A stretch of DNA of 64,000 nucleotides from Polynucleobacter sp. MWH-Aus1W21 (lineage in GTDB: Bacteria > Pseudomonadota > Gammaproteobacteria > Burkholderiales > Burkholderiaceae). Every line of letters starts with the position of its first letter. Within the stretch, counting starts at the first letter, position 1. Location of the stretch: positions 372,001-436,000 of the forward strand of contig NZ_CP061287.1 of the NCBI RefSeq assembly GCF_018687275.1, written 5' to 3'. The notes beneath the pieces are model-generated. The model saw nothing but the letters and a program-made list of their open reading frames with translations, did no database searches and was not told the origin of the DNA. Below are positions 18,274-27,241 of this stretch, piece after piece. Position numbers and translations under genes: made by a program.

Positions 18274-18890
18274 GCAAGCGTAAGCTCGGGTATTGAATTC
18301 AACTGAAGTAATGTTTGTGCTTCTTCAGGAGTGGCGTTTAGCCACGCCTTAAAGAGTTCTGGACGAAGCGGAACCACGGTACGTTTTTCATCTTCTGGCT
18401 TATGCATACGATTCATTACTGGATGATCGCCGGCATCAATCGTCAGCATGGAGAAAGAAACAATGAGTTCACCTGTTTCTGGTTCGGTCCAAGTGTCCCA
18501 GATTGAGGCAATCGCCATTGGCTCATTGTTTTCTTGTTTGATAGCGGTTCGCACTGCTTTGCCAGATTCATAGCATGGCTCATAAAAAACATCAGCTAAA
18601 GCGAGTGCGTAATGCCGCTTTACCCATGCGCTCTTATAAGACGGTTTCTCAGCTACAGTTTCTACCCTAGCGTTGTACGTCTTTCTTCCAAATGTTTCCT
18701 CTTTAGCCCAGGATGGTAGCAAGCCAAACCGAGCCAAGCCTATTGCAGTGCGACCTGTATTGTGGCTTGTAAGGATGATGGGTCCTGGGTAGGTTGGAAA
18801 CACATCATGAGCAGGGGAAATCGGTAAATCTAGATCAAAGTGGGTTTTAACCCAATCTACATTCACCGTCGCGAGGTATTGAACACACAT
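18270..18890 (-). CDS. SRAP family abasic-site protein (YedK/HMCES type)
   Basis: 206 residues. Met1 is followed by Cys2, the residue that in this family forms a thiazolidine crosslink with abasic sites in single-stranded DNA after Met removal. The other active-site residues are in place: Asn73 (NARVET), Glu104 (FYEP) and His163 (RMHKPEDEKR). The family shields abasic sites during replication. The neighbouring parvulin gene diverges from it. No LexA box was found at its start. Confidence 0.88.
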   Translation of the reverse strand: MCVQYLATVNVDWVKTHFDLDLPISPAHDVFPTYPGPIILTSHNTGRTAIGLARFGLLPSWAKEETFGRKTYNARVETVAEKPSYKSAWVKRHYALALADVFYEPCYESGKAVRTAIKQENNEPMAIASIWDTWTEPETGELIVSFSMLTIDAGDHPVMNRMHKPEDEKRTVVPLRPELFKAWLNATPEEAQTLLQLNSIPELTLA

Positions 18891-18975
18891 GCGCCCATTT
18901 TACTGTGGCTTATTAAGGTTGAGCTCATACCAGCTGGTAGTATTGAGTTTACTTTTTTTGAAAGATCTTCTCGCT

Positions 18976-19818
18976 ATGAACCCTTTTTCCTCAGCATTCA
19001 AACCAATGGCCGTACGCTTTATTGCTGCTGGTATCTTAGCTAGTACTTTTGTTGGCAGCCCCTTTGCGCAGCAGAGTGGTTTACCAATTAATGCCGCGGC
19101 ATCTGTTAATGGCACCATCATCACCAATGACATGGTTGAGCAGGGAATTAAAGCTGCCATCTCTCAGGGTCAAAAAGAATCACCTCAGTTGCGTAGCGCG
19201 GTCATTGAGAAGTTTGTTGAGGTGTTGCTGCTTTCTCAGCAAGCTGAAAAAGATGGTTTGGCTAATTCTGAGAAGGCCAATACGCAGCTAGCGATGATTC
19301 GTCAGAATTATTTGGCTGATCTTGAGTTATCTACTTATATGGCTCGGAATCCAATCACTGATGCGGATGTTCAAGCTGAATACAATCGAGAGATTGCTTC
19401 CCTAGGTCCTCAAGGGATGATTGTGGAATATAAGGTGAGCGATATCGCGGTAGCCACCGAAGCTGATGCGCAAGCTGCTCTGGCGCGTATCAAAAAAGGT
19501 GAGCCATTTGATAAGGTTGCCAAGAGTATTTCCTTAGCTCCAAACAAAGTTCAAGGCGGAGCAGTCGGTTGGATCCAGCCTGGTCAGGTTAGCCCTCAGC
19601 TAGCTTCCGTGCTTGTTAATCTCTCCAAGGGACAGGTTTCTCCGGCGCCAATTCAGATGCAGCAGGGCTGGTACTTGATGAAGTTGGAAGATAAGAAGTC
19701 GAGCAAACCACCTTCATTTGAGCAAGCAAAACCTGCTATTCGTGCGGGTATGACGCAAAGAAAGCAGTTTGAGTTTTTAAGTCAGCTTGCAAAAGACGCA
19801 AAGATTATTGTTCAATAA
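18976..19818 (+). CDS. Periplasmic parvulin-type peptidyl-prolyl isomerase
   Basis: 280 residues from ATG at 18976; an in-frame ATG at 18889 would add an unlikely second hydrophobic segment, and ATG at 19006 is also possible. A signal peptide ends at SPFAQ. Residues around 45-130 form a SurA/PrsA-like chaperone N-domain (VNGTIITNDMVEQ). A PPIC domain follows: VSDIAVATEADAQAAL, AKSISLAPNKVQGGAVGWI and LSKGQVSPAPIQMQQGWY. The protein assists folding of exported proteins. It is monocistronic and is followed by a shared terminator. Confidence 0.9.
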   Translation: MNPFSSAFKPMAVRFIAAGILASTFVGSPFAQQSGLPINAAASVNGTIITNDMVEQGIKAAISQGQKESPQLRSAVIEKFVEVLLLSQQAEKDGLANSEKANTQLAMIRQNYLADLELSTYMARNPITDADVQAEYNREIASLGPQGMIVEYKVSDIAVATEADAQAALARIKKGEPFDKVAKSISLAPNKVQGGAVGWIQPGQVSPQLASVLVNLSKGQVSPAPIQMQQGWYLMKLEDKKSSKPPSFEQAKPAIRAGMTQRKQFEFLSQLAKDAKIIVQ

Positions 19819-19837
19819 TCAGAATTCACTCTAAAGA

Positions 19838-19864
19838 AAAAAGGACCCTGCGGGGTCCTTTTTA
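19838..19864. terminator. Bidirectional intrinsic terminator
   Basis: AAAAAGGACCC / GGGTCCTTTTT with a TGCG loop is an 11-bp perfect stem with A- and T-tracts on either side. It serves the parvulin gene and the converging folA, whose stop codon lies within the T-tract. Confidence 0.85.
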
Positions 19865-20350
19865 TTTGCGCTCCAAAGTAATGAAGCTAAAGGTGATATC
19901 ACCTTCGGATCCGGGGGTGCGCTCTATCTCTTTCCAGGCGGATTCATTAGGCACCTCAAAGAAGGTATCCCCATCTTCAATGTCTAAATCGATTTCAGTA
20001 ATGTAAAGGCGATCTGCCTTATCAAAAGCTTGTGTAAAGAGTTGTTCTCCACCAATAACAAATACCCGGGAGAATTCGCTTAGGCTTTTTAGGGCCTCAT
20101 CCAGAGATCCAACTAGTTCACCACCAGTTAATGGATAGTTTGCGTTGCGACTCACTACGATGTTACGACGACCTGGAAGGGGGCGCCCAATGGACTCCCA
20201 GGTCTTGCGACCCATGATGACTGGGTGGCCCATCGTGACACGTTTGAAGAATTGCAAATCAGCCGAGATCTTCCAGGGCATTTGATTATCACGACCAATC
20301 ACGTGATTGCGTGAGCGCGCAACAATCATGGAAATAGCAGGTTGAGTCAT
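19862..20350 (-). CDS. folA: Dihydrofolate reductase
   Basis: 162 residues, the usual length. Family blocks in order: ARSRNHVIGRDNQMPW at the N-terminus with the conserved Trp, HPVIMGRKTWESIGRPLPGR for NADPH binding, and VFVIGGEQLFTQAF. It reduces dihydrofolate to tetrahydrofolate and recycles the dihydrofolate produced by the thymidylate synthase encoded 11 bases upstream, so the two genes form a functional operon. Confidence 0.97.
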   Translation of the reverse strand: MTQPAISMIVARSRNHVIGRDNQMPWKISADLQFFKRVTMGHPVIMGRKTWESIGRPLPGRRNIVVSRNANYPLTGGELVGSLDEALKSLSEFSRVFVIGGEQLFTQAFDKADRLYITEIDLDIEDGDTFFEVPNESAWKEIERTPGSEGDITFSFITLERK

Positions 20351-20361
20351 ATGCTTAATTT

Positions 20362-21156
20362 TTAAATAGCTACAGGAGCTTTAATGTGGGGATGCGATTC
20401 ATATCCTACGATTTCAAAGTCTTCAAACTCGTAATCAAAAATTGAATCAGGCTTACGTAAAATATTGAGCTTAGGTAATGGGAAAAAATCCCGCGACAGC
20501 TGAAGCTCTACCTGCTCTAGGTGGTTACTGTATAAATGGCAATCGCCACCAGTCCAAATAAAATCGCCCACTTCAAGATTGCATTGTTGCGCCATCATGT
20601 GCGTTAGCAAGGCGTAGCTGGCGATATTGAATGGCACTCCTAGGAAAATGTCAGCGCTGCGCTGATAAAGCTGGCATGACAGCTTGCCATCAGCTACATA
20701 AAACTGAAAGAAGGCATGGCAGGGTGCTAAAGCCATTCGCGGAATATCGGCGACGTTCCACGCAGAAACAATAATGCGACGTGAGTCAGGATTCTTTTTG
20801 ATAGTCTCTACCACTTCAGAGATTTGATCGATATGCTGGCCGTTTGGTGCGGGCCATGAGCGCCACTGATAACCATAGATGGGGCCTAGATCACCATCGG
20901 GTGCAGCCCATTCATTCCAGATGGAAACACCGCGCTCCTTAAGCCAATTATTGTTTGTGCTTCCTTTGAGGAACCAGAGTAATTCATAAATAATGGATTT
21001 GAGATGCAACTTTTTAGTGGTCACCATCGGAAAGCCATCAGCCAAGTTAAAGCGCATTTGGTGTCCAAATACGGAGACCGTGCCAGTTCCGGTTCTGTCG
21101 GACTTTTGAACCCCCTTGGCGAGGACTTCTTTCATGAGATCGTGATATTGATGCAT
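20362..21156 (-). CDS. thyA: Thymidylate synthase
   Basis: 264 residues, the E. coli ThyA length. The catalytic cysteine is in [29 protein letters not shown] binds the nucleotide, and [13 protein letters not shown] is the N-terminal signature. It methylates dUMP to dTMP with methylene-tetrahydrofolate, yielding dihydrofolate. It is the first gene of a thyA-folA pair. Nothing unusual is seen. Confidence 0.98.
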   Translation of the reverse strand: MHQYHDLMKEVLAKGVQKSDRTGTGTVSVFGHQMRFNLADGFPMVTTKKLHLKSIIYELLWFLKGSTNNNWLKERGVSIWNEWAAPDGDLGPIYGYQWRSWPAPNGQHIDQISEVVETIKKNPDSRRIIVSAWNVADIPRMALAPCHAFFQFYVADGKLSCQLYQRSADIFLGVPFNIASYALLTHMMAQQCNLEVGDFIWTGGDCHLYSNHLEQVELQLSRDFFPLPKLNILRKPDSIFDYEFEDFEIVGYESHPHIKAPVAI

Positions 21157-21199
21157 ATATTGGCTAAAAGTGGTGATGTATTAACGAATTAAGGATAGC

Positions 21200-22246
21200 T
21201 TACTCGAATGTGGGCGATTTCACCCCCAATGCTTTGTGGAGCTTGGGAGAGGTGGTCGTGTATTGGAGTGGAATCTGTTTTTCTGGGTTTAGGTACTCTG
21301 CGGCTGCAAAGGCAGCCAATGCAGCCTCATGAAACCCAGACAGAATCAGTTTCTTCTTGCCTGGGTATGCATTGATGTCGCCAACCGCATAAATGCCCGG
21401 AATGCTGGTTTGGAATTTCTGGGTATCCACGCAAATTTGTTTGCGATCGATATTGAGACCCCAATCAGCGATGGGTCCCAATTTGGGGGAAAGTCCAAAA
21501 AATACTAAAAGATCATCAAGTGGGATCTGTTTTGTATCACCGTCAATATTAGCGAAGGTAATTTCCACGAGATGATCATTTTGGGCTTCATAAGCGGTGA
21601 CTTGTCCGATTAATAATTCCATCTGATTGCTAGCGCAAAGCTCGCGCATTCTCGCAATCGATTTTGGCGCAGCCTTGAAATCATCGCGACGATGAATCAA
21701 AGTAACGCTCGCTGCAATATCTGCAAAATGAATTGCCCAATCTAGTGCGGCATCGCCACCCCCGCAAATCACAACCCTTTTGCCCGCAAATTGCTCGGGA
21801 TTCTTAACGTGATAAAAAAGTTGTTTGCCTAAGAAGCGATCTATACCTTCTAGGTTCAGAGTGCGAGGCTGGAAAGCGCCAACGCCAGCAGCAATAAATA
21901 CAGTCTTACTGAGGAAGTGTTTGTCTTGTGAGGTGCTAATTAGAAAGCGACCATCAGCCTGCTGCTCTAGCCTGCTTACCTCTTGACCAAGATGAAACTG
22001 TGCATTAAATGGCTGAATTTGCTTGAGTAAATTATTTGTGAGTTCACGCCCAGTACACACTGGAATAGCGGGAATATCGTAGATCGGTTTATCTGGATAT
22101 AACTCGATGCATTGACCACCAACTTCTGGCAGCGAATCAATCACGTGGGCTTTGATTTCTAAAAGGCCTAACTCAAAGACCTGAAAGAGACCCACAGGAC
22201 CGGCGCCAATGATGACGGCATCGGTTTGTGTGGGTGAGTTTGACAC
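21200..22246 (-). CDS. Ferredoxin/flavodoxin-NADP+ reductase, thioredoxin-reductase-like
   Basis: 348 residues with two dinucleotide folds: FAD ([17 protein letters not shown] near the start) and NADP ([17 protein letters not shown] near 157), plus a C-terminal [16 protein letters not shown] block. The redox CxxC of true thioredoxin reductase is absent, which marks it as a type-2 ferredoxin-NADP reductase (YumC/CT1512 group). The start codon is GTG. It lies 19 bases downstream of fdxA on the same strand, so FdxA is a plausible electron partner. Confidence 0.85.
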   Translation of the reverse strand: MSNSPTQTDAVIIGAGPVGLFQVFELGLLEIKAHVIDSLPEVGGQCIELYPDKPIYDIPAIPVCTGRELTNNLLKQIQPFNAQFHLGQEVSRLEQQADGRFLISTSQDKHFLSKTVFIAAGVGAFQPRTLNLEGIDRFLGKQLFYHVKNPEQFAGKRVVICGGGDAALDWAIHFADIAASVTLIHRRDDFKAAPKSIARMRELCASNQMELLIGQVTAYEAQNDHLVEITFANIDGDTKQIPLDDLLVFFGLSPKLGPIADWGLNIDRKQICVDTQKFQTSIPGIYAVGDINAYPGKKKLILSGFHEAALAAFAAAEYLNPEKQIPLQYTTTSPKLHKALGVKSPTFE

Positions 22247-22265
22247 GAAGGCTTTTGCTAGAAAA

Positions 22266-22589
22266 TTACTTTGCTAGCTGATCGAGTTTGTTCTTAACGT
22301 CTTTCCATTCTTCAGCATCTGGAAGAGCTGCTTTGGACTTGGTGATAGATGTCCAAGAAGGGGAGAGTTCAGCATTGAGTTTGATGAATGCTTGTTGATC
22401 ACCAGGCACATCATCTTCAGCATAAATAGCGTTTACTGGGCACTCTGGCACACAAACCGCGCAATCGATGCACTCATCCGGGTCGATCACTAAAAAATTA
22501 GGGCCTTCGCGAAAGCAGTCAACTGGGCAAACATCAACACAGTCGGTATATTTGCAACGGATACAGGATTCGGTAACAACGTAAGTCAT
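22266..22589 (-). CDS. fdxA: 7Fe ferredoxin FdxA
   Basis: 107 residues. The N-terminal cysteines ([17 protein letters not shown]) and the second set ([16 protein letters not shown]) follow the 3Fe-4S plus 4Fe-4S pattern of Azotobacter FdI-type ferredoxins, with the C-terminal extension rich in charged residues. It is a cytoplasmic electron carrier. It stands first in an apparent operon with the ferredoxin-NADP reductase. Confidence 0.93.
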   Translation of the reverse strand: MTYVVTESCIRCKYTDCVDVCPVDCFREGPNFLVIDPDECIDCAVCVPECPVNAIYAEDDVPGDQQAFIKLNAELSPSWTSITKSKAALPDAEEWKDVKNKLDQLAK

Positions 22590-22707
22590 GGCAGTTTTGT
22601 TTCAAGAGCCCCAAAAAGCCGGGTGCTAAGTTATAAAACCTCAATTTTAGCCGAAATAGCCTATTTTTCAGGCTAAAGGGTTAATTTACTTGAGGTAAAG
22701 TTCCCCT

Positions 22708-23721
22708 ATGAATACACAGCCTAATACCCAAGTAAACATACAAAAACCCAAAATTTTGGTGGCAAGAGCCATTTTTCCTGAGGCTTTGGCCAAACTAGAA
22801 GAATCTTTTGATGTGCGGTCTAACCAAGAGGATCGAATTTTTAGTCCAGAAGAGTTGCAAAAAGAACTCTCTAGGGTTGTGGGGGCTTTAGTAGCAGGCA
22901 GCGAAAGAATTGATGCAAATGCACTAGCGCATGCCAAAGATTTGAAGATCGTGGCCAATATCTCAGTGGGATATAACAATTTCGATGTTCCAGCAATTAC
23001 TGCAGCAGGAGTGATGGCTACCAATACTCCCGATGTATTAACAGACACTACTGCTGACTTTGGGTTTGCATTGCTGATGGCAACTGCAAGACGTATTACT
23101 GAATCTGAGCATTGGGTGCGTGCTGGCAATTGGGATAAGTGGTCAATTGTCAACAATCCCCTTGGTATGGATTTACATCACAGCACTGTTGGCATTATTG
23201 GCATGGGTCGCATTGGTCAAGGCATTGCTAAGCGTGCATTAGGATTTGGAATGAATGTGATCTATCACAATCGCAGTCATCTCTCCGAGGCTGATGAAAA
23301 AGCCTGTGGCGCTAAATACGTTTCCAAAGAAGAATTGCTGCGCACTGCAGACCATGTTGTCTTGGTATTGCCCTATAGCGCTGAAAGTCACCACACGATT
23401 GGCGCCAAAGAAATCGATCTCATGAAACCGACTGCAACCCTTATAAACATTGCTCGCGGAGGTATCGTCGATGATGCTGCTTTGGCTCAAGCTCTCAAAG
23501 AGAAACGAATTTTTGCTGCTGGTTTAGATGTCTTCGAAGGCGAACCTAAAGTGCATCCCGAATTATTAAAGTTAAGTAATGTCGTGCTGGCCCCACATAT
23601 CGCTAGTGCAACAGAAAAAACACGTAGAGCGATGGTAGATCTAGCAGTAGATAATTTACGTGCCGCGCTTGACGGTAAAAAGCCACCTAGCTTGATTAAT
23701 GCCGAAGTTTTTAAAGCTTAG
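22708..23721 (+). CDS. D-2-hydroxyacid dehydrogenase, glyoxylate/hydroxypyruvate reductase type
   Basis: 337 residues. NAD(P)-binding GIIGMGRIGQGIAKRA, INIARGGIVDDAAL and APHIASATEKTRRAM contain the family's Arg-Glu-His catalytic set. The overall pattern matches glyoxylate reductase/D-glycerate dehydrogenase (GhrB-like). It reduces glyoxylate or hydroxypyruvate. It diverges from fdxA across 118 bases and ends in a strong terminator. Cofactor preference cannot be judged. Confidence 0.88.
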   Translation: MNTQPNTQVNIQKPKILVARAIFPEALAKLEESFDVRSNQEDRIFSPEELQKELSRVVGALVAGSERIDANALAHAKDLKIVANISVGYNNFDVPAITAAGVMATNTPDVLTDTTADFGFALLMATARRITESEHWVRAGNWDKWSIVNNPLGMDLHHSTVGIIGMGRIGQGIAKRALGFGMNVIYHNRSHLSEADEKACGAKYVSKEELLRTADHVVLVLPYSAESHHTIGAKEIDLMKPTATLINIARGGIVDDAALAQALKEKRIFAAGLDVFEGEPKVHPELLKLSNVVLAPHIASATEKTRRAMVDLAVDNLRAALDGKKPPSLINAEVFKA

Positions 23722-23749
23722 TTAAATTAGATTAACCAAGTAGTAAAAA

Positions 23750-23779
23750 AATAAAGCCGAGTGAGAACTCGGCTTTATT
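23750..23779. terminator. Bidirectional intrinsic terminator
   Basis: AATAAAGCCGAGT / ACTCGGCTTTATT is a perfect 13-bp stem with a GAGA loop, placed 29 bases after the dehydrogenase stop and before the converging membrane-protein gene. Confidence 0.85.
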
Positions 23780-23808
23780 GCTGGGAGTGGTACTCCGGAT
23801 ATTGGCTT

Positions 23809-24102
23809 TTATTCTGCGTCAATTTCTTCCGGTAATTCGCGCATTGCTAATTCAATACCGCCGAATTTTCCAGCAACCCAGTTGTAGACTTTACACGCGA
23901 TCCACAGTAACCCAAAGCCTAATAAAGCATTGAGAATAAGTGCTGACAGTACGGTAAAGCCAGGGATGGCGCCATCACGAATGAAGGCGACAAATAGTGC
24001 CAACAAAACGATTGGAACGGAGAAGCAGAGATAAACCAAAACCAAGGTTTTGGCGGTATGCATTGGGTCGAGGAAGACCAGTTCTTTTTTGCTTAGTTTC
24101 AT
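23809..24102 (-). CDS. Two-helix membrane protein, unknown function
   Basis: 97 residues with two hydrophobic helices (about 20-42 and 50-72) and charged ends. The C-terminal VYNWVAGKFGGIEL resembles the YNxxAxxxGGIE motif of the DUF3566 family as I remember it; this link is weak and untested. It lies 12 bases after moeA on the same strand, so it is probably co-transcribed with the molybdenum cofactor genes, although no role in that pathway is implied. Confidence 0.65.
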   Translation of the reverse strand: MKLSKKELVFLDPMHTAKTLVLVYLCFSVPIVLLALFVAFIRDGAIPGFTVLSALILNALLGFGLLWIACKVYNWVAGKFGGIELAMRELPEEIDAE

Positions 24103-24114
24103 GATGACGCAATC

Positions 24115-25431
24115 TTAAAGCAGTCCATCAAAAAGCGCTATATCTACCCAGTCTCCAGCGGCAACATTTCCTTGTTCGTGTCCTAGGATGACAAAGCAGT
24201 TTGCTTCACTCATGGAGCGTAAGATCCCGGCACCTTGGCTGCCAGTGAGTTTGACCGTTGGTTTGCCATCAGCACTACGCCCCAAGATAGCGCGCTGAAA
24301 CTCAATGCGACCAGGCTTTTTCCGAATAGGGGCCTCGGCCATTGCCTGAGTCAACGGCGGCTGTGTTTGATTGGCGCCATTGAGTTGCAAAAGGGCGGCG
24401 CGAACAAACTGATAGAAGGTCACCATGACTGCCACCGGGTTACCGGGTAAACCAAAGAATAGGGTTTTGCGAGCGGGTGATTTTCCAGTAACTGGCTTAA
24501 GTACGCCAAAAGCCATTGGTCGTCCTGGACGCATGGCAATTTTCCAGAAGCCAACATCACCCAACTCTTGCATGATTTGTTTTGTGAAATCTGCTTCACC
24601 AACAGAAACGCCGCCAGAAGAAATCAATACATCCGCTTTGTTGGCGGCCTCAATAAATGCATGCTTCAAAGAGGCGGGATCGTCACGCACAATACCGCAG
24701 TCAATGATTTCTAGATTCAAGCGATTTAGCAAGCCAGTAAGGCTATAGCGATTGCTATCGTAAATGCTGCCAGCATCTAATGTTTGACCTAATAAGCGCA
24801 GCTCATCTCCGGACGACAGGATTGCTACTCTTAGCTTTCGTTTTACTTGAAGTGTTGCAATACCTAAGGAGGCTGCAAGACCTAAATCGGACGGGCGGAG
24901 CAAGCGACCCGCTGCAATAGCAGGTTTTCCTTGTTGAAGATCTTCCCCGCGTAAGCGTCTGTTCTCACCAAGCTTTAGTTGATCTTGTTTAAATTCAATG
25001 GTGAACTCATCTTTTGCAGTAGTGAACTCTTGTGGAATTACTGTATCGCAGCCCGCAGGCATCACTGCGCCTGTCATGATCTTTAGGCACTCGCCAGATC
25101 CAATCGTGCCCTCATAAGGTTTGCCTGCAAAGGCGGTGCCCACGATCCGCAATGAAATTGTTGGACTATTCGTATCAAGGCATTGCCCATCAAATGCAAA
25201 GCCATCCATCGCTGAGTTATCTGCAGCAGGGACATCAATGGGTGAGAGTAGGTCTACAGCTAGGATGCGGTCAATGGCTTTGTCTAGAGCTACTGTTTCA
25301 ATGTCAGCAGGATCATCAATGGCTCTGGACTCTTGAATTAGGTCATCTACTAACGCTGCAATCGCTTTGCGAGCATCATCAACATGCAGTGATGAAGTTA
25401 AAAGAATGGGTTGATTTGGGGAGTGACTCAT
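24115..25431 (-). CDS. moeA: Molybdopterin molybdenumtransferase MoeA
   Basis: 438 residues, slightly longer than E. coli MoeA (411). Domain landmarks: DVPAADNSAMDGFAF near the N-terminus, GECLKIMTGAVMPAGCDTVI, SSGGVSVGEADFTKQIM, and GLPGNPVAVMVTF. It inserts molybdate into adenylylated molybdopterin. Its start overlaps the stop of mobA by 4 bases (ATGA), indicating translational coupling within moaA-mobA-moeA. Confidence 0.96.
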   Translation of the reverse strand: MSHSPNQPILLTSSLHVDDARKAIAALVDDLIQESRAIDDPADIETVALDKAIDRILAVDLLSPIDVPAADNSAMDGFAFDGQCLDTNSPTISLRIVGTAFAGKPYEGTIGSGECLKIMTGAVMPAGCDTVIPQEFTTAKDEFTIEFKQDQLKLGENRRLRGEDLQQGKPAIAAGRLLRPSDLGLAASLGIATLQVKRKLRVAILSSGDELRLLGQTLDAGSIYDSNRYSLTGLLNRLNLEIIDCGIVRDDPASLKHAFIEAANKADVLISSGGVSVGEADFTKQIMQELGDVGFWKIAMRPGRPMAFGVLKPVTGKSPARKTLFFGLPGNPVAVMVTFYQFVRAALLQLNGANQTQPPLTQAMAEAPIRKKPGRIEFQRAILGRSADGKPTVKLTGSQGAGILRSMSEANCFVILGHEQGNVAAGDWVDIALFDGLL

Positions 25432-26033
25432 GCAGACACTTCTTCAAGTTTTGTGAGCTCTTCAGGGGTATTCACATTGGCAAATACTTGAGGATCATTA
25501 AAAATCACCGTACTACTGCGCAACTCTTTAAACCAGCGATCAATTTTGAGATCGCCTTTTTGGAGAAATTGATCTAGGGAGTCATTTAAGTTGCTGCGCA
25601 TCAAGCAAAAAACCGGTTGCGCCCATATCTTGCCATCAGCCTCTTTGCTGGATGCATAAACCAGTTGAAAGTCACCCCGTTCCATTTCGGCAACCAATAG
25701 TTCAGCGAGATTATTGGGGAGTAATGGTGAGTCGCAGGGTGATGTCAAAAGGAAAGAAGTCTTGCATGCCTTCAAACCCACAGAGAATCCGGCTAACGGC
25801 CCCGAAAAATCAGGCGTATCGTCCATGATGACAGGGTAGCCATAAGTCGCGTACTTTGTGATGTTGCGGTTGGCATTAATCACAATGGTTTGTACCTGAG
25901 GCTTGAGCTTTGTAATGGCTGACTCGATCAGTGGTTTGCCGCGAAATGGAATGAGGCCTTTATCAATGCCACCCATGCGTTGTGCACGTCCGCCAGCGAG
26001 TATGAGTCCAGTAATGTCTTTAGATGAGATCAT
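25428..26033 (-). CDS. mobA: Molybdenum cofactor guanylyltransferase MobA
   Basis: 201 residues. The N-terminal ILAGGRAQRMGGIDKGLIPF is the GTP/cofactor-binding signature, and SPCDSPLLPNNLAEL supplies the metal-binding Asp. MobA attaches GMP to molybdopterin, forming the guanine dinucleotide form used by DMSO-reductase-family enzymes; MsrP itself uses the plain cofactor. It overlaps moaA by one base and moeA by four. Confidence 0.93.
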   Translation of the reverse strand: MISSKDITGLILAGGRAQRMGGIDKGLIPFRGKPLIESAITKLKPQVQTIVINANRNITKYATYGYPVIMDDTPDFSGPLAGFSVGLKACKTSFLLTSPCDSPLLPNNLAELLVAEMERGDFQLVYASSKEADGKIWAQPVFCLMRSNLNDSLDQFLQKGDLKIDRWFKELRSSTVIFNDPQVFANVNTPEELTKLEEVSA

Positions 26034-27148
26034 TAACCACCAATATAAGACATTTCAACCTTGCGATTTCCTGAGGCTAGCTTTGCGGTATTGGAGCCTC
26101 TAATCTCAGAGTAGTGATCTTCACGGGCTGCCCATGTGTTCATTACAGCGTTGGCAATTTCTAAATCGGATTTACCAGAGCGCAATAGTGTTTTGAAATC
26201 AAAGCCTTCGTTAGCAAAGAGGCAGAGATACATTTGCCCGTCGGTGGATATACGCGCTCTAGTGCATTCATGGCAGAAGGTTTGGGTGACGCTAGAGATG
26301 ACGCCGACCTCTCCTGATCCATCAACATAGCGCCAGCGTTGTGCGACTTCGCCGGTATAGTTCGCTTCAATTGCTTCCAGTGGAAACGCTTCATTGATCT
26401 GGGCAATAACTTCTTTGGATGGCAGTACTTGCTCCATGTTCCAGCCATTAGAACTGCCAACATCCATAAATTCAATAAAACGCAGAATGACGCCACTGCC
26501 CTTAAAGTGTTTGGCCATCGCAACGATCTCATGATCATTGGTGCCTCTTTTCACCACCATATTGACTTTGATGTTTTGAAAGCCAACCTCTTGGGCAGCT
26601 TTAATTCCATCAAGCACATCTGCTACTGGAAAATCAACATCATTCATTTTCTTGAAGATTTCGTCATCCAGACCATCAAGGCTGACAGTTAATCTTTGTA
26701 AGCCGGCTGCTTTTAATGCTGCAGCTTTCTTCCGCAAGATACTGCCGTTAGTAGTGAGAGTTAGGTCTAGCGGCTTGCCATCGGCTGCCGGAATTTTTGC
26801 CAGCATTTCAATGAGCACTTCTAAGTTTTTGCGAAGCAAGGGCTCACCACCAGTCAGTCGAATTTTTTCAACACCCAAGGTGGTGAAGATGGAAGTGAGT
26901 CTGGCGATTTCTTCAAAACTTAGTAATTCTTTGTGAGCAAGATATGGATAGTTTTGATCAAAGACTTCTTTAGGCATGCAATAGGTGCAGCGGAAGTTGC
27001 AGCGATCAGTAACGGATATACGAAGATCTCTTAAAGTGCGCCCCCGAGTATCTTTGGTATGACTATGGGGCGTGACAAGCTGCGCGCCAATAGAAGGCGT
27101 TAGGCCTTTGCCTTCATCAAGTCGGATGGGGATTACTTTTTCAACCAT
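26033..27148 (-). CDS. moaA: GTP 3',8-cyclase MoaA
   Basis: 371 residues from ATG at 27148; an in-frame TTG at 27193 would give a longer N-terminus without homology. Radical-SAM motif CNFRCTYC near 65-72 binds the first 4Fe-4S cluster. The C-terminal [10 protein letters not shown] region plus a later Cys bind the second. The protein ends in Gly-Gly, which the enzyme needs for activity. It performs the first step of molybdenum cofactor synthesis. First gene of the moaA-mobA-moeA cluster. Confidence 0.95.
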   Translation of the reverse strand: MVEKVIPIRLDEGKGLTPSIGAQLVTPHSHTKDTRGRTLRDLRISVTDRCNFRCTYCMPKEVFDQNYPYLAHKELLSFEEIARLTSIFTTLGVEKIRLTGGEPLLRKNLEVLIEMLAKIPAADGKPLDLTLTTNGSILRKKAAALKAAGLQRLTVSLDGLDDEIFKKMNDVDFPVADVLDGIKAAQEVGFQNIKVNMVVKRGTNDHEIVAMAKHFKGSGVILRFIEFMDVGSSNGWNMEQVLPSKEVIAQINEAFPLEAIEANYTGEVAQRWRYVDGSGEVGVISSVTQTFCHECTRARISTDGQMYLCLFANEGFDFKTLLRSGKSDLEIANAVMNTWAAREDHYSEIRGSNTAKLASGNRKVEMSYIGG

Positions 27149-27241
27149 GTTCGCAATTATGGCTGTGAAACGGGGTTTCTGCCAAACCGCCAAATATCCT
27201 TTTGGGATAAATGACAGTCTGGAGAAAAAGCTTTAGATGGC

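Noticed and set aside
18880..18930. LexA box search at the SRAP gene
   Set aside because: No CTG-N10-CAG was found at the SRAP start, so SOS control of this gene is not supported by the sequence.
18889..18975. Longer parvulin with a start overlapping the SRAP start as CATG
   Set aside because: It would place a second hydrophobic stretch ahead of the signal peptide; ATG 18976 or 19006 is more natural, so the apparent head-to-head overlap is not claimed.
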